A DNA stretch of 32,907 bases from Collybiopsis luxurians FD-317 M1. Lineage: Eukaryota; Basidiomycota; Agaricomycetes; Agaricales; Omphalotaceae. Below the pieces are notes generated by a model. The model saw nothing but the letters and a program-made list of their open reading frames with translations, did not search any database and was not told the origin of the DNA. The position numbers were made by a program, and so were the translations under genes. The stretch lies in assembly GCA_000827265.1 (NCBI GenBank), contig KN834925.1, positions 1-32,907 of the forward strand. Reading direction: 5' to 3'. Positions 21,045 through 32,472 of the stretch are shown piece after piece (the first letter of the stretch is position 1; each line of letters opens with the position of its first letter).

Positions 21045-24000
21045 ATGAGTTCTCCTTGTCATGACAGATCGGAAAGTCCTCCACCGCTCCCGTCTTTGTC
21101 ATTGCGGTACAATGAATTCGAACTGGGGGATATTGTTCATCCTGGGCGAGAAGCTGTGGAAGCTGAGCAGCAAAACTTAATCAGTCCTCAGAAGAAGCAA
21201 TGTATTTACAGCAATTATGTCCCACAACATGCGGGGACCTCCGGGGGTACCAGAAAAAAGAACAATCGGTTCTCAGCTTTGAATTCTGCTGTGGAAATGG
21301 AACCTGCGAGAGGAGTAGGCATGGTCTCTTCTGGAGGATTAGACATCCAAGAAGGTTTTGACATGTCTCAGAACACAGGAGTTGGGGGGCTGGGTACAGA
21401 TGAGGAAGGTGGCAATCAAAGCAAGGAAGATGGATTCTGGGCATATGCGGAAGCTGTTCAATGTGAAGCAGTGGGTTTTGTCCAGCTCCACAGTCGCCTG
21501 TATGCAGTAGAAGGGTGGTCGAGAGAAGCCAACCAAGGAAATGTAAGTAGTACATTCTGCTGGAATTCCCCAAAATTGATGTTTAATACCGGAATAGCGA
21601 CATTAGTACCACTTTGAATTATTGGGAGAAAATCCAAATGGTAAACTGGTATGTCTGTGCCCTGCAGGCATCTGGAGCTGCTTCCATAAGCGCTACTACA
21701 TATTGTACAAGGATGAGCTGCATAATCAAGACTGGCATCAAGTTGAAGAAGGTAGGGATTGATAGGCTAAGGCCTCATATCTTGCAGTGACAACATTTCT
21801 AGGTGAATACCCTGCTGTGATTCTCTTTCACAAAGAACCTCTGGGTTTTCAAAATGATAAATCTATTCACCTTCTTTCCATTGCAAAAACAAATGATGCC
21901 ACAGGAATTTTGAATAGAGCCATTGTAAGGTTTGAGGGAACAGTTGGTGGTGAAGGGACATGGAGATGTTCAATGAAAGAAGGTTATAGTTGTGCACACA
22001 TAAGTGCAGGTCAAAATTACTTACAAGCCAGCAATACAGGGTCAGACAGAAAGCAAAATAACAGTGGCATAGACATATGTAAGACACAGTGCTTGTGGAA
22101 GATATACTCAATGATTAACTTCCATCTGTCAGCCTCTACAAAACAGTTTTCTTGGAGATCTTTACGGGCCATTTCCCATCTTCCCATTCTACCACCAAGA
22201 TGGTGTATGCTCCCACAAGAAAAAGAGTTTTATCCACATCCACGTCCTGTCCGGGAATCACCTGCAGCTATAAAATTATCAGCCACAGCATCATGTGCCT
22301 GTGTAGATGGAGGACGGGCATTTTATGACCCAGGCAGTCCTACAGTGACTCATAAGGGCTTGGTATACACTCTGACACAAGCATTTGCAGTACAGATTGA
22401 ACTGCAACCTTGTCCAAGATGCCCAGTTGAGCGTCGCCGGTATATAGGACTGGATCCTCGAGACATTGGTCTGTTCAATTATAACAACTCATCCATTTTC
22501 AGCCATGAGTTGTTAAATGAGTACATCAGTGCTTTCACTAGTGCTGAAACACCATTTGAACCTTGGGTTAACCAAATTTCAAGAAGATATGAGGAATTAC
22601 AATATGATCCCTTCATTCCTTTTATTAGTGGGGGGCTATTCCATTCAATATGGTTTGCATATGCACATTTGATTCAGTTTGAAGGGGATAAATCTTGTCC
22701 AAGCTGTGGAATATATCCAGATAACATAATCTGGGATGGTGTTTCCATAGCATTTGGTCGCAAGCATGTAAATGGGGAGCTCCAACCACCCACCTTGGTT
22801 GGAAAGGAAGCAGTGGTGCATTCAAGCAGGCCATGTCCTCGACAGGAATGGTTGGCTGATGGAAAGATGCGAAAAAAGTTAAGAGATTGGTTTTCAGAGG
22901 GGGGATTAAAGGTTGCAGAAGGAGCAGGTGAAGAAGGTTTCCAGCAGAATCTTGAAGCCTGTATGCAGCGTGCACATGTCCTGCAGCAAGAAATTTATCC
23001 ATGGCTGCAGACTCAGAATCCTCATCTCAGGGATATGTTTAGCAAATGTGTAGGCCATGGGGCAGCCACAATTAGCCAGTCAATTAAGAGCTGGAATCCA
23101 AAAAAAGAATATGTAGTTCTCTTCCAAATTGTAAGTCATTTTAATTTTTGTCCATCTGATATGGTATTGAAAGTTAGTTATAGTTATCCACAGAAGAATC
23201 CACTATGCAAACAATGAGTAGAAACAATCTCAATATGCTCAAAATATTCCTCCAGAATCCTATGCCACAAACTGCCCAAGGCTTGCTTGGTATACCTGTG
23301 CTATATACAATCCTGAGGAATGAGTATTCTAGAGAGGGACAGTATAGTCCAGAAACTCTAGGAGTCTTTGCCTGGATGTGCAAAAGGGCTGAGGAGGTCC
23401 TGGAAATGTTATTCAAATCAAATGGGGAACTGTTGCCTGCAGCATTACAAGGCATACCAGATATACAGACTACTCCAGAAATTCGGACTTGGGAAAAGGT
23501 GTGTCAGACATTGTTCAGATTTATAATACTGATATCTTCATAACTTAATGCTAAATCAAATCACAGACAGGTTGCTTTTATGGTTTGCCACAGATACGGG
23601 CCCGTCCTCAATATCCAAAGCTTCCTCATGATGGAAAAGCAGATGTGACTAAGGAACAATCTGGGAATTGCCGCAAGTATTATGAGACTTACTCCCAGAA
23701 ATGTTTAACTGGAGGAATCATGGCTTGTTGGTGTACTCATAGCATTTGCTATGGGTTTCATTGCATACCTGTAGCAGAGGGGCGCAATGATGTCTTTTCA
23801 GCTATGATTACAAGATGGCCAAAAGCCCCCTCTAGGGTTGTCTATGACTTTGCATGTGCCCTTGGTCCATATTGCTGGACAAGAGAACCAGAATTCTTTG
23901 CAGATACTCAGTTTGTTATAGATGGATTCCATGCACCTGGCCACACAAAATGCTCACCAGCTGCATTTTTAAAAACATATTCAGCAGTGGATGCTGAACT

Positions 24001-24175
24001 GATTCACTTGAACTCTAGTGCAGCTGAGTGTGGAAATAGTGGAATGACCAGGATTCGGAAGTCTGTGAGCTATATGGTGCAAGCTCATGCAATCCTGTAT
24101 TGCTGGGTTTTTATCTCAGTTTGGAACTGCACACAGATTTTAAGTCTTTACAAAAAGGCATCTGAACTATTGTAA
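21045..24175 (+). CDS. KDZ-like (Kyakuja-Dileera-Zisupton) transposase-type protein
   Basis: Main exons: 21668-21751, 21788-23130, about 23194-23498 and 23567-24175 (stop). The first two join in phase 1, the last two in phase 0. The exon 23194 start is one base out of phase with the donor at 23131, so either the splice site differs or a base has been lost. Upstream, 21045-21542 is open and may hold the N-terminus, but another frame there joins better in phase. Cysteine pairs (CPRCPVERRRYIG, CPSCGIYPDNIIWDG) and a possible C-x-H element (CSMKEGYSCAHIS) precede a candidate RNase H-fold triad: Asp in IIWDG (22735), Asp in VYDFACALGPYC (23846) and Glu in NSSAAECGNSG (24026), with FHAPGHTKC between the last two. 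The motifs match the KDZ scheme (DG..., YDxxC, H...C, GExxE) and a cysteine-rich subfamily widespread in Agaricomycetes. It would cut and move DNA in the nucleus. The gene is poor in CpG and has no premature TGA. Confidence 0.65.
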
Positions 24176-24743
24176 TAGTCTATAGTCTAATACATATATA
24201 TGGACAGATACTCACTAATATCTATATTGATTGAACCAACAATATGGATCAAAATCAATTTTCCTAACTTAAGAGAATTGAAGGGTGCCGTGAGGAAGTG
24301 ACAAGATAAGTGCAAGTGATAACTTGGCCTGGGCCAGTGATATGCTTAGATGATTCAGGATATAATAAGGTTAAAGGTCTTAGTTTTCTTATCAAGACCT
24401 AAATTCATTGAGATTCCTGTTAGGTCTTGATTAAGCCTTAAAGTATACATGTGCCAGTTAAAGATGCCATGCTGCAGGACAGTGAAGGCTTAGATAAATT
24501 TTGAAACCAGACCCCCTTATCTAAATGGCTCAAACTGAGATGTCAATGTAGTTCATACTAGGCTCATCTTACACTCTCTTCTACTACAGTACTAGTAGCT
24601 TCTTAAAAGCTTTTATTTAGTGACAGCAACTTATCTATGCAGCTGCTGTATCTATTCATGAATGTCTGAGTATTGAGAGTTGCCTGTTTCTAGGATCTGA
24701 TGTCCCTTTGACTAATCCCACTATAAGAAAGCTGGAATGGGCC
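24176..24743. other. 3' flank of KDZ-like gene
   Basis: AT-rich and non-coding. It contains diverged pieces related to the repeats that follow (for example CTTAGATAAATTTTGAAACC-type and GATTAAGCC stretches). Confidence 0.35.
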
Positions 24744-25760
24744 TGGTAGTATGCTACAGCTACCACATTCATCACTTAGTTTGTGATATTGAGGAGAGGA
24801 TGTCAAGTTAGTGCTGCAGCATAGTACTCAGAAATCTCAATTCATTTAGGTCTTACTAGGTAGGAAATTCATTAGAGCCTTTAATCTAATTAGGGCCTGG
24901 TAGTATACTACAGCTACCACATTTATCCCTCAGTTTGTGCTATTGAGGTGAGGATTTCAAGTTAGTGCTGTAGCATGGTATTGTCAGTGTGAAGGTCAAA
25001 GTTTAATCAGAACCTAACAGAAATCTCAATTCATTTAGGTTTTAGGTAGGAAACTTATCAGAGCCTTTAACCTGATTAGGCCCCAAGTCCTAAGCCCTGC
25101 ATGGCAGGAAATCCATTAGAGCCTTTAGCCGGATTAAGGCCCGGTAGTATACTACAGCTACCACATTCATAACTCAGTTTGTGCTATTGAGGTGAGGGTG
25201 TCAAGTTAGTTGTTAATGTATAGGTTAAAGTTTAATCAGAACCTAACAGAAATCTCAATTCATTTAGGTCTTACTAGGTAGGAAATTCATTAGAGCCTTT
25301 AATCTGATTAGGTCCTGGTAGTATACTACAGCTACCACATTTATCACTCAGTTTGTGCTACTGAGGTGAGAATTTCAAGTTAGCACTGCAGTATGGTACT
25401 GTCAATGTGTAGGTCAAAGTTTATTCAGAACCTAACAGAAATCTCAATTCATTTAGGTTTTAGGTAGGAAATTTATTAGAGCCTTAAACCTGATTAGGCC
25501 CTAAGTCCTAAGTCCTGCATGGTAGGAAATCCATTAGAGTCTTTAACCTGATTAAGGCCTGGTAGTATACTACAGCTCCCACATTCATAACTCAGTTTGT
25601 ACTATTGAGGTGAGGATGTCAAGTTAGTGCTGCAGCATGGTACTGTCAATGTGTAGGTCAAAGTTTAATTAGAACCTAACAGAAATCCTAATTCATTTAG
25701 GTCTTAGGTAGGAAATTCACTAGAGCCTTGAACCTGATTAGTCCCTAAGTTCTAAGCCCT
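24744..25760 (+). repeat. higher-order tandem repeat (418-bp unit) with palindromes
   Basis: The landmark GGTAGTATACTACAGCTACC (or a one-base variant) starts at about 24744, 24899, 25143, 25317 and 25561. Spacings are 155, 244, 174 and 244, so the 418-bp unit (174+244) repeats: 24899 to 25317 and 25143 to 25561 are both 418. Landmarks include the perfect 12-bp palindrome GTAGTATACTAC, plus TCATTTAGGT, TTAGAGCCTTTAA and CAGAACCTAACAGAAAT. No coding capacity. It sits directly 3' of the KDZ-like gene and may be subterminal repeats of that element. Confidence 0.8.
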
Positions 25761-26470
25761 GTAATGCAACAAGTTCAATGTCCAATATCATTGAATTATG
25801 TCCATCAATAATGAACAATATGAAACTCCTGAGCAAAGAAGCTAGAAAGTTAGATGTGAGTTTTTCCTCCTAATCAGGTTACATATTGTGTTTAATTTCA
25901 TACCACATTTTACAAATGGGCTCTATCAATCATAGTCATACATTAAGTATCCTACTTTAGCCATTGATAATGTTATCATTGTTCCACAGAAAAAGTCAGA
26001 AGCGGAAGGCAAAATTCCATGTTCGTTGAAGGTGAATATGGCAATAACTGAATCTTAGGGGCCCTATCTTCTTGCACTACTTGCTATGCAAGGTACCGTG
26101 GGCGTCAAGTTTGAAAGCTCGGTATATAGCTCTGCAGTACCATGAAAATACGTCTAGTGGAGGCGATAGATGTGCCGCAATTAAAGTTGCCTTCCGCTGA
26201 TCCGAGATTTATGCAATAGCCGCCTCCCGCCGATCAGCGCGGGGATTAACTCAGGAACAGACCGTTCATCACGTGAAGCTTACATTGTACCTTAGCTCTT
26301 ACTTCCACCACTCGCACCACTCCAACAGTCGTCAACGTGTTTGAATGATTTAATGTTGGCCTCGTAGTCACTCATGTACCTATCTATATATCAATAAAAT
26401 CTTGTTTTTAAATTTTCATTTTCAGAAAGTTCTGCACTACGAAATTTCTATGTCGGGAAAGGCCTGGGTT
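25761..26470. other. boundary region, composition changes
   Basis: No gene seen. Near 26.0 kb the sequence changes from AT-rich, CpG-poor DNA to DNA with frequent CpG (for example CCGCCTCCCGCCGATCAGCG near 26220). Confidence 0.4.
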
Positions 26471-26565
26471 GTATCGACTCCACCTCGCGAAAGAAGGGAG
26501 TGTATTGACGGTACACTGCGAGGGAAGTAGCGACTTTACCTCGCGAAAGAAGGGAGTCTATTGAC
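26471..26565 (+). repeat. 56-bp tandem duplication
   Basis: Two copies, starting at 26471 and 26527, share CCTCGCGAAAGAAGGGAGT and TATTGAC, with a partial third start (CTCTACCT) after 26564. CpG sites are retained. No protein. Confidence 0.7.
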
Positions 26566-28479
26566 TCTACCTGGTGAATACGGTAACCTAGGGAAGGAAG
26601 AGAATGAACCTCCCGACGGCACCCCAAGAAACCGCTCTTCTAGAAAGAGAAGAGAATATTCCAAGAGGAGGTTCGTATGCTGCCCTCTCTTAAATTGACA
26701 TTGAGCATTGGTGTTTAACAACAGAAGGCAAGGAAACTTAACTTCGCGTTCAGGAGGCTAGAGCGGAAAACTCGTTTCATTCGACCTCTTGCAAACTTAC
26801 GAGGAAGAAAACAAATGCGATGTGTGCTGGTGGCAAGCGTGCATGATTCTAACGGCAGCCTGTGCTGACCAGGTGCTCGACTTTGTGGGTGCGAGCTTCT
26901 TAGAACAGAAGTATGACATACCTTATCGTTGAAGGTACGAGTTCATAAAAGTACTGTATGCCCTGGTTTGATTCTATGTTCACTTACCAAATACACAGTA
27001 CTACATTACCCCTCCTAGAACCCTCTCCGTTGTACGCAAAGGGACCTCAGAACAGCCAACAATCACATAAGCCTATGGTTTTGAGTGGGCCTGGATCGAG
27101 AAGATGCATTAGGAGTATATGACTATTGTACACGGTAAGTCAAACGGTACTCCCTGTGCCATCCAAAATATGTCTGAATGATATCGTTCGCCATTTCTCC
27201 CGGTCTATTTTCACAGTTGTCCTGCCTCATTGTGTTGGTGACGAAATCTTCGGTTCTGACTTGAGGTTTTCGTCGACTACTAATTCATTTGGTGCTTCTG
27301 GAGAGGGTCGGTCGCGGGAAGACAATAATCAAGCGAACGACCGGTAGGTGCGATACCCCATCTAATATGACAGCATTGGTGTGCGGTTGAGTTACCCTCT
27401 CAGCGCCTCCCGACTTTCTTACGGTGGCCCGGTTGTATCGCGTATGGTGACATCAATGCATGGCACAAATGAATCTTCTTCATCTGACAGGAGGTTTCCC
27501 ATATAGAGGGCAGGGTTATGAGCCTCATGAGGCTCTACCTAGCTCTCTTCATACAATATTACGCATCTCATCCCGACAACCACCGCGTTCGTCCATGTAT
27601 TAAGGGAAGAACGGCCAAAAGAGGAATATATAACTTATCTTGGTGGTCTGCAAGTTATAAGTCCCCGGAATAGCATTGCAACGCGTTACTACAGAACTCA
27701 CGCGAACATTGGATCGACGACGACAAGGGCCAAGGAATGGGACTGGCGTCAGTAGTTGATGCGAAGTGTAGTAAGCGAATCTATTCAATACTTTCTCGTA
27801 CACAACTCTAATTCCTTATCCTCTTACTGTTCATTCTGCTGACGTGACTTTGATCACACCATCTGGCCTCTTTCCAAATTTCTTGATCCAGCTCTTCACT
27901 TTTGGCGTCAACACTTCAACTTCTTGCGTGGTAGAGCATACCGGTGATAATTGAGGATGCGTGCAGGATTCAGGTGAGCAGGGTCAATATTTCTGCTAGT
28001 TTTGGGTGTCTAAACGAATTCACTCTTAATACTTTAAGGGATCTTTTGAGTACTCGAAGGGCATCTTATCCTCGTCATTGTATGGGTCACTCCTTTATGC
28101 TCTTTCATAAGCGTAAAACGTCAAATTTGGCCTTTTGGAAGATAGTTATATCAACCCCCCTTGACAGTTTCGCCTTCTGTCTTCGCTCAATTCTATTTTG
28201 TCTCCCCCAGTCCCTAGCTAGTTATTCTGGTGTTTCTACTTGTGGTAAGACGAGCCACTTGAACGTTAACGAGTATGCTGACGATTCTTTCTGTTCTTTT
28301 CTCTATATCTTTCTCATTCGTCCATCCTACCGAAACATCAAAGATTCTATTTTTGCGAAAATCATCGTTTGCTCAAGCAATACACTTCGGGATTCTGGTG
28401 AGTTTTGCTTCTTTTGTTCAGTATCGTTTCCTCACGACGGTGTTATATCCTCCACTCGAAGCTTGTCTCCACACATATA
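26566..28479. other. long 5' region before the T5orf172 gene, no convincing gene
   Basis: About 1.9 kb. Open frames at 27126-27347 (+), 27600-27803 (-) and 27944-28480 (+) lack family features. The last is Cys/Phe/Ser-rich in a CT-rich stretch and is more likely leader or promoter sequence of the gene at 28480. CpG content is normal here. Confidence 0.35.
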
Positions 28480-29529
28480 ATGCACCCTTTTCTCAGTCCT
28501 CCTTCTCGGCTTATCCTCAATCTCCAATCTCTAAGTTCATTCCTGCATCCGACAATCTTCACCCGCTGTACGCATAACTGGAGAAAAACGCGCGAAAGAA
28601 AGCATCTCATTCTTGGTCCGGATGGGCTGCCAGCTCGGCGAGACCCGACTGCGACAAATCATTGTGCAATTTTTCGAAGAACGCATGAAGACCGTCTAGT
28701 TCTTGGCCCCGATAGCCTACCAGTTCAGTGGGATTCGAGTAAGCCCAATGATTTGCTTTCTGTCCGAGGGCCTGACGACGACATGACGAAACGGTTGCTT
28801 GATCTGGGTGTCATCGCTCCCTGCCGTGGTGGATTCGAATTCCAAATCCCAGATAGCCAGACTCTCATAGTGTATCGGGAAGGTATAGCGCTAGGCACCT
28901 CGTCGACGAACTACTTTTCGCAAAGCCTTGAAGGTTTCCCAGGTCCCGCGAAGAATTATCCGATTGGAATGTATTTCAATTTGCGGCCCTATTGGGCGTA
29001 TACGATGGCCCGCGACCTCGATAGTTGGAGGAAGATCCCTGTCCGCTTCAGACCCTTGCCTCGACGACACAAAGTAGCCAAACGTTCAGATCTAATTCTC
29101 AACTCCAAATTATCTAAATATCCCATCGTCGGCTCTAAACCCTACATCTGCTATATCTACTGGTATTTCGAACCTCCCTGGACGATGAAAATTGGACAAA
29201 CAGTGAACATGAAACAGCGAATGTGGGCTTGGCATATGCTCTGTCCTAACCCTTTACGTGTATGGCTAGGTGCAATTGTGACCGCGTTCGGGTACGGTGC
29301 TGGTACGTCCATCCTTTATCTACTGCTTCTTTTCTCATTTGTGCATCCAGAAACTTTAACACATTGGCACGTCGAAAAGGCCGTATATGATAGACCGCTC
29401 AAAGAATGTCTGTCTTGTCGCAAAATGCATAGAGAAGTATTTATTGATGTTCAAGGATTAGCATTGACGGACAAGATGATTTTCCGTACCATACGCGAAG
29501 TTGCTCAAGCTTTTACATCCGACCCATGA
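28480..29529 (+). CDS. T5orf172 / GIY-YIG-like domain protein
   Basis: The ATG at 28480 is chosen because it opens the compositionally convincing part; the frame is open 25 codons further up. A 48-nt intron (29303-29350, GTACGT...CAG) is in frame, so the protein is about 333 residues spliced and 349 unspliced. The middle holds a short internal duplication (LILGPDGLP and LVLGPDSLP). From about residue 222 it matches the T5orf172 branch of the GIY-YIG fold: YICYIYWYF as a degenerate GIY-YIG strand pair, then KIGQTVNMKQRMWAW with the conserved Arg, then ETLTHWHVEKA with the candidate Glu, and a C-x2-C...HREVF zinc-like end (CLSCRKMHREVF). Domains of this family are nuclease or DNA-binding modules. 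The partial active site leaves catalysis uncertain. CpGs are abundant and no premature stop is present, unlike the genes on the left. No obvious operon-like partner. Confidence 0.65.
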   Translation: MHPFLSPPSRLILNLQSLSSFLHPTIFTRCTHNWRKTRERKHLILGPDGLPARRDPTATNHCAIFRRTHEDRLVLGPDSLPVQWDSSKPNDLLSVRGPDDDMTKRLLDLGVIAPCRGGFEFQIPDSQTLIVYREGIALGTSSTNYFSQSLEGFPGPAKNYPIGMYFNLRPYWAYTMARDLDSWRKIPVRFRPLPRRHKVAKRSDLILNSKLSKYPIVGSKPYICYIYWYFEPPWTMKIGQTVNMKQRMWAWHMLCPNPLRVWLGAIVTAFGYGAGTSILYLLLLFSFVHPETLTHWHVEKAVYDRPLKECLSCRKMHREVFIDVQGLALTDKMIFRTIREVAQAFTSDP

Positions 29530-30464
29530 TTAACTTAATTTACAAGAACGAATGTACATACATACCAGGTATCTATAGCAGTCAAGCTCGCGCTCTCTCA
29601 TACTACTATTCATATACAGAGTTTCGGGTTAAGCAGTGAACGATATGGGTACCTGGACGTATGAGGCAGTGTGTCGATTGTGTCGGTTGTGTCGATTGTG
29701 TCGGTTGTGTCGGTTGCGTCGGGCATTGCACAAGTGTGTATGTCTGTATAGTGAAAATTCTGAGTTCGAACATACTGCCTGTTCGGACCTCGGGAAGAAT
29801 GCTGTGCCTGGCTCCCAAGCTATATTCGGTTTTCGGTTTGACGTCCATATCAACAACTTATTCCCAATTCTTCAACTGACGAATTTCGTCTTCCGCCTGT
29901 CAGTTTTTGTGAAGTAAAGCAACTTCCTGGATCATCTTGCTATGTATTCCGTTGCAAAAGTACAGAAAAGAAATTTAGGCTCTTCGGCTTCGGCTTACTT
30001 GACCGTATCCCCGTCCATATCTGCGTCCGAGTACCGCGGGGTTGGATGCCGATCACTTCATATATAGTTCCAAATTAAAAAAGCGCGGAAGCAAATTTAA
30101 AGTACTTAAGACAATATTGACGCATTTCATGAATAGTCTCCTACAAAGTGAGATGTTGTGCATGACGTTGGATACCCCAAATCGTATCAATTTATAGTGG
30201 CTGGATATCACGGCAATTCTTTGGCTGCTCTCCACGATGGTCAGAGAGCACAATTTGTCCGGTGTGATGACCCAGAGCACCATGAGTTGCAAACCTAACA
30301 TCGTATATACCCCCCGCTGAATTGGTAGAAGCCCCAGTAACGGAGATGAATAGACAAAAGACACAATCAAATTTCCAAACATCGTAGGGACCAATCTGCT
30401 AAAGCTTCACTATGCTGTAACTGTAAAGCGAATCGGCGTTGCATGGACAAACAGTGAAATACTT
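29530..30464. other. 3' flank and spacer before right array
   Basis: No convincing gene. A hydrophobic minus-strand open frame at 30053-30394 (MVPTMFGNLIVSFVYSSPLL...) could be a relic membrane segment, but it has no intron-linked partner and no family motif. Confidence 0.35.
29667..29722 (+). repeat. 9-bp microsatellite TGTGTCGRT
   Basis: About six copies of a 9-base unit (TGTGTCGAT / TGTGTCGGT), giving Cys-Arg-Leu or Val-Asp-Cys-type repeats in various frames. A simple repeat in the 3' flank of the T5orf172 gene. Confidence 0.75.
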
Positions 30465-32100
30465 TATCTGCTGTAATCATTTGTTGTAATTAATATATGC
30501 TGCACGCCTTGCCTGAAGGAATAGCATTTATTTGTTGTACCTAACATATGCTGGATTTCCTATGTAAAGGAACAGCAACTACCTGTTCTGGCTAATATAT
30601 GCTGCACACCTTGGCTGAAGAAACAGCATCTATTCATTGTAGATAATATATGCTGGATTGCCTACCTCAAGAACCAGCATCTATTTGTTGTAGCTAATAC
30701 ATGCTAGATTCCCTACCTGAAGAAACAGTATCTATTTGTTGTAGCTAATATATATTGGATTCCCTTCCTGAAGAAACTGCATCATCAAGTATATGCTGGA
30801 TTTTCCTACCTGAAGGAACTGCATCATTTTTTTGTAGCTAGTATATGCTGGGCTCTAACTTCTCCACCCAGTCTCTATCTGAAGGGACAGCATCTATTGG
30901 TTGCAGGTAGTATATGCTGTGGAAGGACAACTCCTTATCTACAGGAACAGCATCTATTTGTTATGGCTAAGATATGCTGGGTTCTCTACCTGAAGGAACA
31001 GCATCTATTTATTATAGCTAGTATATGCTGGATCCCCTACCTGAAGGAACAGCATCTATTTGTTGTAGTTAACATATGCTGGATTCCGTACTTCAAGGGA
31101 CAGCATCTATTTGTTGCAGCTAGTATATGCTGGATTCCCTACCTGAAGGAACAGCATCTATTTGTTGCAGCTAGTATATGCTGGATTCCCTACCTGAAGG
31201 AACAGCATCTATCTGTTGCAGCTAGTATATGCTGGATTCCCTACCTGAAGGAACAGCATCTATTTGTTGCAGCTAGTATATGCTGGATTCCCTATCTGAA
31301 GGAACAGCATCTATTTGTTGCAGCTAGTATATGCTGGATTCCCTACCTGAAGGAACAGCATCTATTTGTTGCAGCTAGTATATGCTGGATTCCCTACCTG
31401 AAGGAACAGCATCTGTTTGTTGCGGCCAGTATATGCTGGGCTCTCTACCTGACGGAACAGCATCCATTTGTTGCAGCTAGTATATGCTGGATTCCCTACC
31501 TGAAGGAACAGCATCTATTTGTTGCGGCCAGTATATGCTGGGCTCTCTACCTGATGGAACAGCATCTATTTGTTGCAGCTAGTATATGCTGGATTCCCTA
31601 GCTGGAAGAACAAGTATATGCTGGGTTCCCCAGCTGAAGGAACAGCATTATTTTGTGGTAGCTAGTAGATGTTAATATATGCTGTAATCCTTAGTGGAAA
31701 GACGGCATCTATTAGCTACAACACAACATATAGATGCTGTAATCGTTACATGGAGAGACAGCATCTATTTGTTGTAGTTAATATATGTTATTATTCTTGG
31801 GATAGACAGCGTCTATTGTAGGTGTGTGCTAATATATGCTGTGATCCCTAGGCGGAAAGATGGCATGTATTTATTATAACTAATATATGCAGTACTACTG
31901 ACACGGAGCAATAGAAACTATTTTGTTAGCTCCTTTATGCCACAAAAGTCGAGTATTAGAGGGAATTCATCATTTGCTGTAGCTTATAAATGCTGCAGGG
32001 CTTGCTTAGAAGGAGGAAATTTATTTGCTGTATCTATACTGAAAGCCTTGCATGGAAAGATAAGATTTATTTGCTATAGCCTATGTTTGCTGTAACCTGT
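30465..32100 (+). repeat. 51-bp hairpin-forming tandem array, right (about 30 units)
   Basis: Units of 51 bases, most uniform at about 31030-31600, each with ATATGCTGGATTCC, CTACCTGAAGGAACAGCAT and CTATTTGTTGCAGCTAGT. The arms ATGCTG...CAGCAT plus inner TTCC/GGAA form a stem with a 2-nt bulge. Edges (30465-30900 and 31600-32100) are diverged. The reverse complement of the left array shares ACAGCATCTATTT, CAGYTA and ATATGCTG in the same order and period, so the two arrays are one family in opposite orientation. A 234-codon open frame (30897-31601) made of 17-residue repeats (…EQHLFVAASIC…) is a by-product of the period being divisible by three, unless shown to be expressed. Confidence 0.9.
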
Positions 32101-32472
32101 ACACAGGAGGTGTGCTTCTTTGGTTCGAACAGCAAGTGCCAGAAATTCGGCATGAAGGAAATAAACCAATAGAATATGTACGCTGAACACAACAGCCCGC
32201 CCCATTTGTGTATTCCCTAACACATCGCACTGGCGACCACCTTAATTCACAATAGATTTTACTGCATACGGCTTCAAATTCTCTACTTTGCATATTCGTG
32301 AGATTTGCCATATAAGCTTTATTCCTCATCCCCCGGATACAATGCAAGCATTTGCAATCTAGGTAAGCGCACGAAGGATTGGAATTTGTTGACTCCTGCA
32401 ATCTGATGCCATGAAAGGCCAGTGATTGTAGCGTATTGAGTATTATATGGCTTTTGAATATACGTTGTCTAC
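32101..32472. other. spacer between right array and GC-rich repeat
   Basis: About 370 bases, no gene. Similar in length to the left spacer (about 460) but not visibly similar in sequence. Confidence 0.4.

Noticed and set aside
27944..28480. 178-residue open frame upstream of the T5orf172 gene
   Set aside because: Composition is Ser/Phe/Cys-rich from a CT-rich leader, with no domain and an overlap with the more convincing downstream frame.
30053..30394. Hydrophobic 113-residue minus-strand frame as a membrane-protein gene
   Set aside because: AT-rich DNA yields such frames often; no intron boundaries, partner exons or family motif could be found.
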